From NCBI RefSeq assembly GCF_004208635.1, contig NZ_CP035806.1, forward strand, positions 1,178,001 to 1,242,000: a stretch of 64,000 bases of DNA, given 5' to 3'. Under the pieces are notes generated by a model. That model ran no database searches and was not told where the DNA came from. It saw only the letters and a list, made by a program, of their open reading frames with translations. Origin of the DNA: Leucobacter triazinivorans (lineage in GTDB: Bacteria > Actinomycetota > Actinomycetes > Actinomycetales > Microbacteriaceae). Shown piece by piece: positions 34,739-42,702 of this stretch (within the stretch, counting starts at the first letter, position 1; each line of letters starts with the position of its first letter). Made by a program: the position numbers and the translations under genes.

Positions 34739-35959
34739 TCAGATCTCCCCGCGGTTCAATGCCCACGAGGCGACCTCGAACGCCCGAACGGTCCAGAAGA
34801 GCTTCTCGGCGTCCTGCGGCGTGGGCCAGCTCGACACCTTGACCCCGACGACCCCCGTGACACGGTTCACGTAGATCATCTGGCCGTGGATCCCGAGTGC
34901 GAGCATCACGTCGCCGCTCTCGCCCGGGAACCAGAAGCCGTTGCGGTACATGCCGCCCGGCATGAGCGTCGGCTCGAGCGCGTTCGCGAAGGCGTCGCGC
35001 GAATCCGGACCACCGGCGAAGGTGTCGGCGACCCACCACTCCGGCAGCACCTGGGCCCCGTCGAGCGCTCGCCCGCCGTCGGTGAACAGGTGCCCGAAGC
35101 GGGCGAGATCCCGCATCGCGGCCGACACCCCGCCGTCGAACATGCCTGCACCGACGCTGTCGACTCCCACGTGCGCGTCGAACTCCGCCCCCATCGGTTG
35201 CCAGAGCCGCTCGGACATCACGTCGGCGGCGTGACGCCCGGCAGCGCCCTGGATCACGAAGCCGAGCGCATCCGTCTCGCACGACTTGTACTCGAAGGGG
35301 CCGCCGTGAGCGCCCTTGCGGCCGAGCGTGGCGAGGAAGCCGAGCAGAGAGTCGGGCACCTCGGGGTGCTTCTTGGGGGCCCAGCCGATCGCCTCCTCGA
35401 GCAGCCGCACCTCCGCATCCTCATTGAGGTACTCCTCCGAGAACCGCACCCCGGTGCGCATGTCGACCAAGTGACGCACCAGCGCGTCATCGTACCCCGA
35501 ACCGATCAGCTCGGGCACGTACGCGGTCACCGGGGCGTCGAGATCCAGTTCTCCGCTCGCGGCGAGCAGACCGGCCGTCGTGGCGGTGAGCGACTTCGAC
35601 ACCGACATGAGCAGGTGCATGCCCCCGGGGAGCAGCGTCCCCGGGTACTGCTCGCCGACGACGGCGCCGCGGTGCGACACCATCCAGCCGTCGGTGAACG
35701 TCGCCTGCATCACCTCGGTGAACGACGCCGAGCGATCCTCCCACGGGTGCGGCACGTCGAGCACGCCGAGATCCGACGGGCGCTGCGCGAACTCGGTGGT
35801 GCGCTCCCCCCGGCAGATCTGATGCACCGGGAGGAACGACTCGATGTTCTGCATCGACCATTGCAGGTACGGCGCGAACTGCCACTGGTCGAGCGGCGGC
35901 ACGACGTCGATGGATCCCGCCGTCGAGCCGTTCAGCCCATATCCGGTCTCAGCGCTCAT
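34739..35959 (-). CDS. Serine hydrolase, class C beta-lactamase fold (NylB-like)
   Basis: 406 residues. Nucleophile Ser119 and Lys122 are in LLMSVSKSLTA, Tyr224 in EYKSCETD: the SxxK and YxS motifs of class C-type hydrolases. DMRTGVRFSEEYLNEDAEVRLLEEAIGW is a marker of the 6-aminohexanoate-dimer hydrolase (NylB)/EstB branch, which cleaves amides and esters rather than beta-lactams. No signal peptide, so cytoplasmic. It begins 22 bases after the stop of an ATP-grasp gene on the same strand, implying a shared transcript and perhaps opposite reactions on an amide. Confidence 0.8.
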   Translation of the reverse strand: MSAETGYGLNGSTAGSIDVVPPLDQWQFAPYLQWSMQNIESFLPVHQICRGERTTEFAQRPSDLGVLDVPHPWEDRSASFTEVMQATFTDGWMVSHRGAVVGEQYPGTLLPGGMHLLMSVSKSLTATTAGLLAASGELDLDAPVTAYVPELIGSGYDDALVRHLVDMRTGVRFSEEYLNEDAEVRLLEEAIGWAPKKHPEVPDSLLGFLATLGRKGAHGGPFEYKSCETDALGFVIQGAAGRHAADVMSERLWQPMGAEFDAHVGVDSVGAGMFDGGVSAAMRDLARFGHLFTDGGRALDGAQVLPEWWVADTFAGGPDSRDAFANALEPTLMPGGMYRNGFWFPGESGDVMLALGIHGQMIYVNRVTGVVGVKVSSWPTPQDAEKLFWTVRAFEVASWALNRGEI

Positions 35960-35981
35960 CCGTCCAGTATCCCACGCACCG

Positions 35982-37883
35982 CTACTTCCCCTTCGCGGGG
36001 GCGGGCTTCGGCGCCGGCTCGTCCCCCTCGAGGGTGGTCACCTCGTACATGCCGCGAATCGCGTCGATGAGGTACTTGGCGTGCAGCGTCAGGCCGCCGT
36101 GGCTCGCCTCGAGATGCGCCTTCGTGACGAGGATGCCCAGATCGGCGCCCTTCCAGCGGTAGTCGCCCTCCTTGTAGATGCGCAGGTAGAAGGCCTCCGA
36201 CTCCGAGGTCAGCAGGTGCCAGTCGAGGTCGCCGTGGCTGTACACGAGATTGCCGTAGTGGTCGAGCACGTAGCGCCCCGTGCGCGGCGCCGAATCGATG
36301 CGCTCCACCGAGTCGGTCGTGTGCTTGATCACCATGTGGCTCCACTCGTCCTCCGAGGCGAGCTCCTCCCAGCGGCGGTTGATCTCGTCGACGTCGATCT
36401 CGAAGTCGATCCCCGAGTACTCGAGTAGGTGAAACGCGAAGAGCGGCACATCGGCGTAGGCCCCGGCCGTGACGTTGGTGATCGCGGACGCCCCGCTGAC
36501 CCGCGGGTTGAGCTCGCCCAGGTAGACGTCTCCCGTGTCGGTGTCGAGCAGCACATCGACCTCGAAGAACCCCCGGTAGCCCTCCTTGCCCAGACGGTCG
36601 CCGAGCTTGCGCACGAGCTGCACGGCGGCATGGCGGCTCTCGTCGTCGAGCACCGTGGGGAACATCTCGTTGCCGGCCCACCCGCCGCGGTAGGGCGTGA
36701 GGTCGGCGTGTCCCGTGATCTCCGTCATGCAGGGTCCCACCACGGTGCCGTGGCGGGTCTGCACCGCCTCGATGGCGATCGGGCGATTGTTGATCCGCTT
36801 CATCACCTTGATCTCGACGCCCGTCACCTCGTCGGCCACCGCGGCGAACTCCGCCTCGCTGGTCACGAAGTAGGTGGTCTTCCCCGAGTCGCCGTAGGCG
36901 GTCTGGATCACCAGGTCCTGCCCCAACCCGGCCGCGTCGGCGACCCGCACCAGCTCATCCCAATCGGCGACGGTGGTGAGCGCGTTCGGCACGCTCGGCA
37001 CGCCCACCGAGTCGGCGATCTGCGTCGTCACGATCTTCGAGTCCAGCCGCTCGCGCAGCTCGTGGCTCGGCAGGATCAACTCGTAGTCGAGCTCCTCGCA
37101 GATGCGCTCCGTCTCCTCGTCGAAGAAGACCATCACGACCTGCGGCCGCACGCCCGGAGGCGTGCGGCGCTCGATGTGAGCCCGCACCTCGTGATTGCGC
37201 AGCAGCCAGTTGTTGATCTCCTCGCCGCTGTCGAACTCGACGTAGGGCCGCTCGGCGGGCGTGAACACCCGCGGATGCATGCCGTCCCAGCTGTCGTAGT
37301 ACGAGATGTAGGAGAACCCGCGCACCCACCGGTCAAGGCCGAGCAGGTTGAACGCGGTCGCGCCGACGAAGAACACCGGGGTGTCGCTCGTGCGCAGATA
37401 GTGCCGGATCTCGGAGATGTTCTTGAGCTTGGTGAAGCCGCTGCGGCCGATCGTGACGGGGCCCGTCACCGGAGCCTTGCGGGGACGCTTGCTCCGCGCC
37501 GGCGGCTTCTTCTGCGCCGAGGCGGCGGGTGCGGCGTTCGAGACGGCGGGTGCGGGATCCGCGGACGCGGGCTTCGCGGACGCGGGCTTCGCGGACGCGG
37601 GCTTCGCGGACGCGGGCTTCGCCTTCGCCGCTCTGGCGGAACCGGACTTGGCCGCCGCCGACTTCGCCGAGCCGGACTTGGCCGCCGCCGACTTCGACGC
37701 CGACTTGACTGCCGACTTCACCGCCGATCTCGACCGGGCCGGCACGGATTTCGAACGGGCCGTCGAGGGCTTCGACGTCGCATCGGCCGCTGCACCGGCG
37801 GCGGCCGTACCCGTCTCGGTCTGCGTGCCCGCGGTCGCCGCGGCACCCTCTTCGTGGGCATGGGAAGCAGTCTGACGCGCCAT
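35982..37883 (-). CDS. ATP-grasp enzyme with histone H1-like N-terminal tail
   Basis: 633 residues from ATG 37883 (AAGGAAA upstream). Residues 1-150 are Lys/Ala/Ser/Pro-rich and disordered, with four KPASA repeats (about 88-107) and SAVKSAVKSASKSAAAKSG-like runs, strongly basic like histone H1 or HupB tails. Residues about 165-620 form an ATP-grasp ligase: LVIQTAYGDSGKTTYFV is the nucleotide lid and FFEVDVLLDT followed by YLGELNPRVSGAS the metal-binding strand seen in carbamoyl-phosphate synthase and biotin carboxylase. No biotinylation site or carboxyltransferase gene is near, so an amide/peptide ligase is possible. The substrate is unknown. Confidence 0.78.
   Translation of the reverse strand: MARQTASHAHEEGAAATAGTQTETGTAAAGAAADATSKPSTARSKSVPARSRSAVKSAVKSASKSAAAKSGSAKSAAAKSGSARAAKAKPASAKPASAKPASAKPASADPAPAVSNAAPAASAQKKPPARSKRPRKAPVTGPVTIGRSGFTKLKNISEIRHYLRTSDTPVFFVGATAFNLLGLDRWVRGFSYISYYDSWDGMHPRVFTPAERPYVEFDSGEEINNWLLRNHEVRAHIERRTPPGVRPQVVMVFFDEETERICEELDYELILPSHELRERLDSKIVTTQIADSVGVPSVPNALTTVADWDELVRVADAAGLGQDLVIQTAYGDSGKTTYFVTSEAEFAAVADEVTGVEIKVMKRINNRPIAIEAVQTRHGTVVGPCMTEITGHADLTPYRGGWAGNEMFPTVLDDESRHAAVQLVRKLGDRLGKEGYRGFFEVDVLLDTDTGDVYLGELNPRVSGASAITNVTAGAYADVPLFAFHLLEYSGIDFEIDVDEINRRWEELASEDEWSHMVIKHTTDSVERIDSAPRTGRYVLDHYGNLVYSHGDLDWHLLTSESEAFYLRIYKEGDYRWKGADLGILVTKAHLEASHGGLTLHAKYLIDAIRGMYEVTTLEGDEPAPKPAPAKGK
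37561..37695. repeat. 15-bp and 30-bp tandem repeats encoding the basic tail
   Basis: Four identical 15-base units (37561-37620) encode KPASA on the minus strand. Two near-identical 30-base units (37636-37665, 37666-37695) encode Ala/Lys/Ser-rich decapeptides. Both are in frame in the ATP-grasp gene's N-terminal tail. Confidence 0.95.
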
Positions 37884-37983
37884 TGCGTTTCCTTCCGTCG
37901 AATACGGTAGTGGCATGGTTGCACACTCGTGAAGGAAACCAAAATCCGCGTCCGAGCGCCGTCGCTCGGTGGCCGATCAGGCT

Positions 37984-38002
37984 CGTCGGCCCGGCGCCGA
38001 CG
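37984..38002 (-). terminator. Short hairpin after cardiolipin synthase gene
   Basis: CGTCGGC (37984-37990) and GCCGACG (37996-38002), 5-base loop, about 70 bases past the stop of the cardiolipin synthase gene and 100 before the ATP-grasp start. No T-run; a weak terminator candidate. The rest of 37884-38069 shows no other signal apart from the ATP-grasp ribosome binding site. Confidence 0.4.
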
Positions 38003-38069
38003 CGGGATCGCGCGAGCGGGCCCGCATCCGGCGCGACCTCGCGAGAGCGCCGGATCGAACCTCGCTGCG

Positions 38070-39557
38070 CTACTGCAGCGCCGAGGTGAGACGCGCGAGA
38101 CCGTCGAGCAGCTGCGACCTGAGGGGCTGCTTCAGCCACTCCTCCAGCGTCAGCTCGCGCGAGTTCTCGCGGTAGTAGTCGCTCACCTCGTCGAGATCCT
38201 CGATGAACTCGCGCCCGTGCACGACCATCGAAATCTCCATGTTGAGCCCGAACGACCGCTGATCCATGTTCGACGACCCGACGACGGCCACCTCGTCGTC
38301 GACGGTGAAGTGCTTCGAGTGCAGGATGTAGGGTGGACGGAACATCCAGATCCGCACGCCGGCGCGCAGCAGCTCTTCGTAGTACGAGCGCTGCGCGTGG
38401 TAGACCACGGCCTGATCGCCGGTCTCCGACACGAAGAGCTCGACCTCCACGCCCCGCGCCGTGGCCGCGCGCAGAGCGTTCATGATCGATCCGTCGGGCA
38501 CGAAGTACGGACTCGTGATGCTGATCCGGCGCTGCGCGGTGTAGAGCAGCGCGACGAATACCTGAAGGTTGTTCTCGCCCGCGTATCCCGGCCCGCTGGG
38601 CACGATCTGGCAGTCGAGCTCCCCCGGCCGCTCGGCCTCGACCTCCGCCTCCGCCTCCGAGAGATGCGACAGGTACTCTCCGGTCTCGAGATACCAGTCC
38701 CCCTGGAACACCGCTTCGAGCCCCAGCACGATCGGGCCCTCGACCCGCACCATGAGGTCCTTCCAGTGCAGACCGCGACGGCGATTCGAGGGCTTGTTGT
38801 AGCTCGAATCGACGAGGTTCTGCGACCCCATGAAACCCACGAGTCCGTCCACCACGATGAGCTTGCGATGATTGCGCAGATCCGGTCGCTGATACTCCCC
38901 GCGCCAGGGCCGCACCGGAAGCATGTACGCCCAGTCGGCGCCCATCTCGGTGAGGCTGCGGGCGGTGCGCTTCGCTCCCGGATTGCGCACCGCCGACACG
39001 TGGTCGAGCAGCACGCGCACCTGCACCCCGCGGGCCGCCGCCTCGCGCATCGCCGCGAACACGTCGTCGGTCGAGTCGTCGTGCACGAGGATGTAGAACT
39101 CGATGTGCACGTACTCGCGCGCCGCGCGGATCGCGTCGGCCATCTGCGCGAACGAGCCGGCGTAGTCGATGGAGATAGACGCCGAGTTGCCGCGCAGCAT
39201 CGGCTGAGCACCGAGGGACCGCCCGAGCTTCACCGCGTTGTCGAGGCCTGTGCTGAGCCGCTCCACGGGGGTGACGAGCGTGCTCCGCTCGCGCTCGGCG
39301 ACCTGGGCGACGAAGTGGTTGATCGCCTCCTGCTTCTGCTCGCGCTTGCGCGGCAAGCGCTTGCTCCCGATGATGAGGAACAGCAGCAGGCCGGGCACCG
39401 GCAGCAGGAAGATGGCCATGAGCCACGCCATGCCCGCAGTGGGGCGACGGTTGCGAGGCACCACGAAGAGGGCGACGATGCGGATGACGTTGTCGATGAT
39501 GAGGAACGACAGGGTCCACACATAGGGCCAGTTGACCTGGAGCCAGCTGAGATCCAC
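38070..39557 (-). CDS. cls: Cardiolipin synthase
   Basis: 495 residues. Two N-terminal membrane helices (about 12-32 and 42-62) form the PLDc_N domain, followed by two phospholipase D halves. HKD motif 1 reads NHRKLIVVDGLVGFMGSQN and motif 2 HSKHFTVDDEVAVVGSSNMDQRS, both complete. The enzyme joins two phosphatidylglycerols into cardiolipin at the inner membrane face. The length is standard. It is preceded by a small membrane-protein gene on the same strand, with a 76-base gap, and may share its transcript. Confidence 0.92.
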   Translation of the reverse strand: MDLSWLQVNWPYVWTLSFLIIDNVIRIVALFVVPRNRRPTAGMAWLMAIFLLPVPGLLLFLIIGSKRLPRKREQKQEAINHFVAQVAERERSTLVTPVERLSTGLDNAVKLGRSLGAQPMLRGNSASISIDYAGSFAQMADAIRAAREYVHIEFYILVHDDSTDDVFAAMREAAARGVQVRVLLDHVSAVRNPGAKRTARSLTEMGADWAYMLPVRPWRGEYQRPDLRNHRKLIVVDGLVGFMGSQNLVDSSYNKPSNRRRGLHWKDLMVRVEGPIVLGLEAVFQGDWYLETGEYLSHLSEAEAEVEAERPGELDCQIVPSGPGYAGENNLQVFVALLYTAQRRISITSPYFVPDGSIMNALRAATARGVEVELFVSETGDQAVVYHAQRSYYEELLRAGVRIWMFRPPYILHSKHFTVDDEVAVVGSSNMDQRSFGLNMEISMVVHGREFIEDLDEVSDYYRENSRELTLEEWLKQPLRSQLLDGLARLTSALQ

Positions 39558-39633
39558 GATCTCCCCCTCTGCGCGTCACAATCGAGCGGTGCAGCCGCTC
39601 GGCTGCACTCACTCTATCGGCAGAGGCGGGCGG

Positions 39634-39813
39634 TCAGACGTCGTCGCGCGCCGGGAGACCGGCCTTCGCCCGCTCCTCGTTCTCGATCTGCTGGTAGATG
39701 CGCCGCTCGGTGCGGTCTGCACGGAGGATCAATCGCAGTACGAGCCAGAAGAAGAGCCCGATCAGCACCGTCGGGGTCAGCGACCACACCGCGTTCAGCC
39801 ACCAGTTGTCCAT
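39634..39813 (-). CDS. Small single-helix membrane protein
   Basis: 59 residues read directly from the minus strand: ATG 39813 to TGA 39634. One membrane helix (VLIGLFFWLVLRLILRA, about 16-32) is followed by a charged helix ADRTERRIYQQIENEERAKAG. It follows the lysS side of the cluster, as an unnamed small protein does in related actinobacteria as far as I recall. The clear amphipathic pattern, ordered codon use and position argue that it is real despite its size. Function unknown. Confidence 0.75.
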   Translation of the reverse strand: MDNWWLNAVWSLTPTVLIGLFFWLVLRLILRADRTERRIYQQIENEERAKAGLPARDDV

Positions 39814-39873
39814 AGTGCTTCAAGCTTACCCGCCTCCACCCAGGGGAACCTGGGACCGGCCACGCGCCCTCGC

Positions 39874-40027
39874 GAGCCGGAGTACACCCGTCATCCTGCG
39901 CGCAGGCGAGGAACGAGCCGGAGTACACCCGTCATCCTGCGCGCAGGCGAGGAACGAGCCGGAGTCGCAGGATCCACCGGCGCGCGGTATGGATCCTGCG
40001 ATCCGCTGCGCGGCCGCAGGATGACGG
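39874..40027. repeat. 41-bp direct repeats with GCAGGATGAC core
   Basis: 39874-39914 and 39915-39955 are identical 41-base units containing GTCATCCTGCGCGCAGG. A third partial copy leads into CGCAGGATCCA..TGGATCCTGCG (about 39966-39999) and a final CGCAGGATGAC. Intergenic, 25 bases past the lysS stop. Confidence 0.9.
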
Positions 40028-40051
40028 AGTGGGCGCTGCGCGCCCGGTCGG

Positions 40052-41590
40052 TCACTTGACCAGCGGGAAGAGGATCGTCTCACGGATGCCGAGACCCGTC
40101 AGCGCCATGAGCAGGCGATCCATCCCCATGCCCATGCCCCCCGACGGCGGCATGCCGTGCTCGAGTGCACGGAGGAACTCCTCGTCGACGCGCATGGCCT
40201 CCACGTCCCCGCGGGCAGCCTCGGCCGCCTGCTGCACGAAGCGCTCGCGCTGCACGACCGGATCCACGAGCTCGGAATAACCGGTCGCCAGTTCGAAGCC
40301 CCGCACGTACAGATCCCACTTCTCCACCACGCCCGGGATGGAGCGGTGGTGCCGGGTCAGCGGGCTCGTCTCGACCGGGAAGTCCATGACGAAGGTCGGC
40401 GCGGTGAGGCCGTCCTTGACGAAGTGCTCCCAGAGCTCTTCGACCAGCTTGCCGTGGTTCGGCAGGTGCACCTCGACGCCCTCGGCGTCGGCGATGGCCT
40501 GCAGCTCCTCGACGGAGGTCTCGGGCGTGATCTCGCGGCCCGCGGCTTCGGACAGCGTGCCGTACATCGAGATGCGGTCCCAGTCGCCGCCGAGATCGAA
40601 GAGCGTGCCGTCGGCCCACTCGACCACGTGGGTGCCCGCGCGATCGGTGCCCTCGTTCGCGGCGAGCGCGGCGTTCTGCACGAGCTGCTGCGTCAGATCG
40701 GCGATGCCGTGGTAGTCGGTGTACGCCTGGTAGGCCTCGAGCATGGCGAACTCGGGGCTGTGCGTCGAGTCGGCGCCCTCGTTGCGGAAGTTGCGGTTGA
40801 TCTCGAACACGCGCTCGAGCCCGCCGACCGCGGCGCGCTTGAGGTAGAGCTCGGGGGCGATGCGCAAGTAGAGCTCGGTGTCGAAGGCGTTCGAGTGCGT
40901 CACGAACGGACGAGCCGACGCACCGCCATGCATCGTCTGCAGCATCGGAGTCTCGACCTCGATGAAGTGCTGCTCGGCGAAGGTGCGGCGCAGGCTGGCC
41001 ATGGTGCGGGCACGGGTGACGACGTTGGTGCGGGCCTGCTCGCGCTGGATCAGATCGAGGTAGCGCTGGCGCACGCGCGTCTCCTCGTTCAGCTCGGCGT
41101 ACATGTTGGGCAGCGGTGCGAGCGCCTTCGCCGCGATGCGCCACTCCCGCACCATCACGGACAGCTCGCCGCGACGGCTCGACACGACCTCGCCGCGCAC
41201 GAAGAGGTGGTCGCCCAGGTCGACGAGCTCCTTGTACTCGGCCAGCGACTCCTCGCCCACCTCGGCGAGGCTCACCATGGCTTGGATGCGCGTGCCGTCG
41301 CCGGCCTGCAGCGAAGCGAAGCAGAGCTTGCCGGTGTTGCGCTGGAAGACGACTCGGCCCGCGACGCCGACGACCTCACCCGACGGACTGTCGGGGATCT
41401 CCTCGAGGTGCCCCCACCGGGCCCGCACCTCGGGGATGGTGGCGGTGACGGGCACGGCCACCGGGTAGGCGCCGCCGGCGAGATCCGCCTGAGCGTTCAA
41501 CTTGTCGCGCTTCTCCAGGCGCACGCGCATCTGCTCGAAGATCTCCTCGGCGTTGTCGACGCTCTCTGCGGGTGCGGTCTGCTCGCTCAT
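40052..41590 (-). CDS. lysS: Lysyl-tRNA synthetase, class II
   Basis: 512 residues from ATG 41590 (GGAGG upstream, slightly far). The open frame continues 75 codons further but without family similarity. It has an OB-fold anticodon domain (about 60-170, with VAGRVVFQRNTGKLCFASLQ) and the class II catalytic core. Motif 2 is FEINRNFRNEGADSTHSPEF and motif 3 GGMGMGMDRLLMALTG. It charges tRNA-Lys in the cytoplasm. The gene sits at the end of the folate/ftsH block, as in other Microbacteriaceae. Confidence 0.96.
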   Translation of the reverse strand: MSEQTAPAESVDNAEEIFEQMRVRLEKRDKLNAQADLAGGAYPVAVPVTATIPEVRARWGHLEEIPDSPSGEVVGVAGRVVFQRNTGKLCFASLQAGDGTRIQAMVSLAEVGEESLAEYKELVDLGDHLFVRGEVVSSRRGELSVMVREWRIAAKALAPLPNMYAELNEETRVRQRYLDLIQREQARTNVVTRARTMASLRRTFAEQHFIEVETPMLQTMHGGASARPFVTHSNAFDTELYLRIAPELYLKRAAVGGLERVFEINRNFRNEGADSTHSPEFAMLEAYQAYTDYHGIADLTQQLVQNAALAANEGTDRAGTHVVEWADGTLFDLGGDWDRISMYGTLSEAAGREITPETSVEELQAIADAEGVEVHLPNHGKLVEELWEHFVKDGLTAPTFVMDFPVETSPLTRHHRSIPGVVEKWDLYVRGFELATGYSELVDPVVQRERFVQQAAEAARGDVEAMRVDEEFLRALEHGMPPSGGMGMGMDRLLMALTGLGIRETILFPLVK

Positions 41591-41976
41591 CTGCGCGGGT
41601 TCCTCCGGTGATGTCGGACTCGGTGGTTCGGATCTCTGCGCCCGCTCGGGCCGCTCGGGCGGGATGCGCGGGCGATCCGACGATTCGGGCGTACCGATCC
41701 ATCCTAGATGGTTCCGCCGTTCGGGGGGCCGGGAGACCCGAGGGGTGGGATCGTCCGTTCGTGCAGGAGAATCCCCGTCGTGCAGGAGCAATTCCCTGCA
41801 ACCGTCCTGCACCACCGGTGATCTCCTGCGCCACTGGTGAACTCCTGCGCGGGGACGGGCCCCGCGGAGTGGCGCGCGGCGGCGGGTTCCGCGCGGCGGC
41901 GGGTTCCGCGCGAGCGGCGGGCTCCGCGCGAGCGGCGGGCTCCGCGCGAGCGGCGGGCTCCGCGCGAGCGGCGGGA
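41591..41976. repeat. Intergenic repeat block upstream of lysS
   Basis: No gene is supported. Part 1 (41761-41850) has two GTGCAGGAG segments followed by three TCCTGC segments in the opposite sense, two of them in the 19-base pair CTCCTGCGCCACTGGTGAA / GTCCTGCACCACCGGTGAT, giving an interrupted inverted array. Part 2 has 18-bp units 41908-41925, 41926-41943 and 41944-41961, a partial fourth and two shorter variants before. The lysS promoter must lie between 41591 and about 41760. In this gene block panC would often sit here. Confidence 0.8.
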
Positions 41977-42702
41977 CTACGCTCCGTGACCGGAGTCCGG
42001 ATCCGGGGCGGGATCGGCGCCCGCGGCGGCCATCAGCTCCTCCTCGACCGCTGCGCGCACCACGCCGCCCACGGCCCGGTCGGGTCGCTCGACGCCGATG
42101 GCGCGCAACGCCTCAGCGGCCTGCCGCACGACCGCGCGCGAGAACTCAGAGGCGGCGGCGATCGCCTCCGCGTAGGCGGGACGGTCGGCCTCGCCCACGA
42201 TCACCGGCTCGGCGCCCATCTCGACGGCGAGCGCCTGGCCGATCGGCAGCACCGGCGCGGGCGCCGTGACCGCGACCGTCGCTCCGGCGAGTCGGTTCAG
42301 GTCGAGGCTCGTGCCGGTGAACACGATGGCCGGGTGGAGGGCGAGCGGGATCACGCCCACGGCAAGCGCGGGCGCGAAGACGGCGGTGCCGTGCTCGGGC
42401 GCGGTGTGCACCGCGAGCTGTCCCGGCTGCCAGGCGCCCGTCGCCGCGAGCCCGCTGACGAGCCCGGGCAGTTCGGCGCCCGGGATCGCGAAGAGCACGA
42501 GCTCCGAGCGGCGCACCACCTCCGCGGGTTCGAGCACCGGCACGCCGGGAAGCATGCTCTCGGCACGATCGCGGCTCTCCGTGCTGATCGCCGAGATGCC
42601 CGTGATGGCGTGCCCGGCACCCGCGAGCGCACGGGCCAGGACCGGCCCCACACGCCCGGCGCCGATCACGCCGACGCCGAGGCGGGAATCGGCGACGCTC
42701 AC
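41977..42702 (-). CDS. Rossmann-like / DUF2520 domain protein
   Basis: 241 residues. N-terminal NAD(P)-binding Rossmann motif GVGVIGAGRVGPVLARALAGAGH, then the DUF2520 C-terminal helical domain (HPAIVFTGTSLDLNRLAGATVAVTA, RAVVRQAAEALRAIGVERP). This arrangement resembles ketopantoate or pyrroline-5-carboxylate reductases; relatives sit beside panC and folK in many bacteria, but their reaction is not established. GTG 42702 overlaps the stop of the PH-domain gene (GTGA). The last 15 residues are a Asp/Pro/Ala tail. Confidence 0.82.
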   Translation of the reverse strand: MSVADSRLGVGVIGAGRVGPVLARALAGAGHAITGISAISTESRDRAESMLPGVPVLEPAEVVRRSELVLFAIPGAELPGLVSGLAATGAWQPGQLAVHTAPEHGTAVFAPALAVGVIPLALHPAIVFTGTSLDLNRLAGATVAVTAPAPVLPIGQALAVEMGAEPVIVGEADRPAYAEAIAAASEFSRAVVRQAAEALRAIGVERPDRAVGGVVRAAVEEELMAAAGADPAPDPDSGHGA

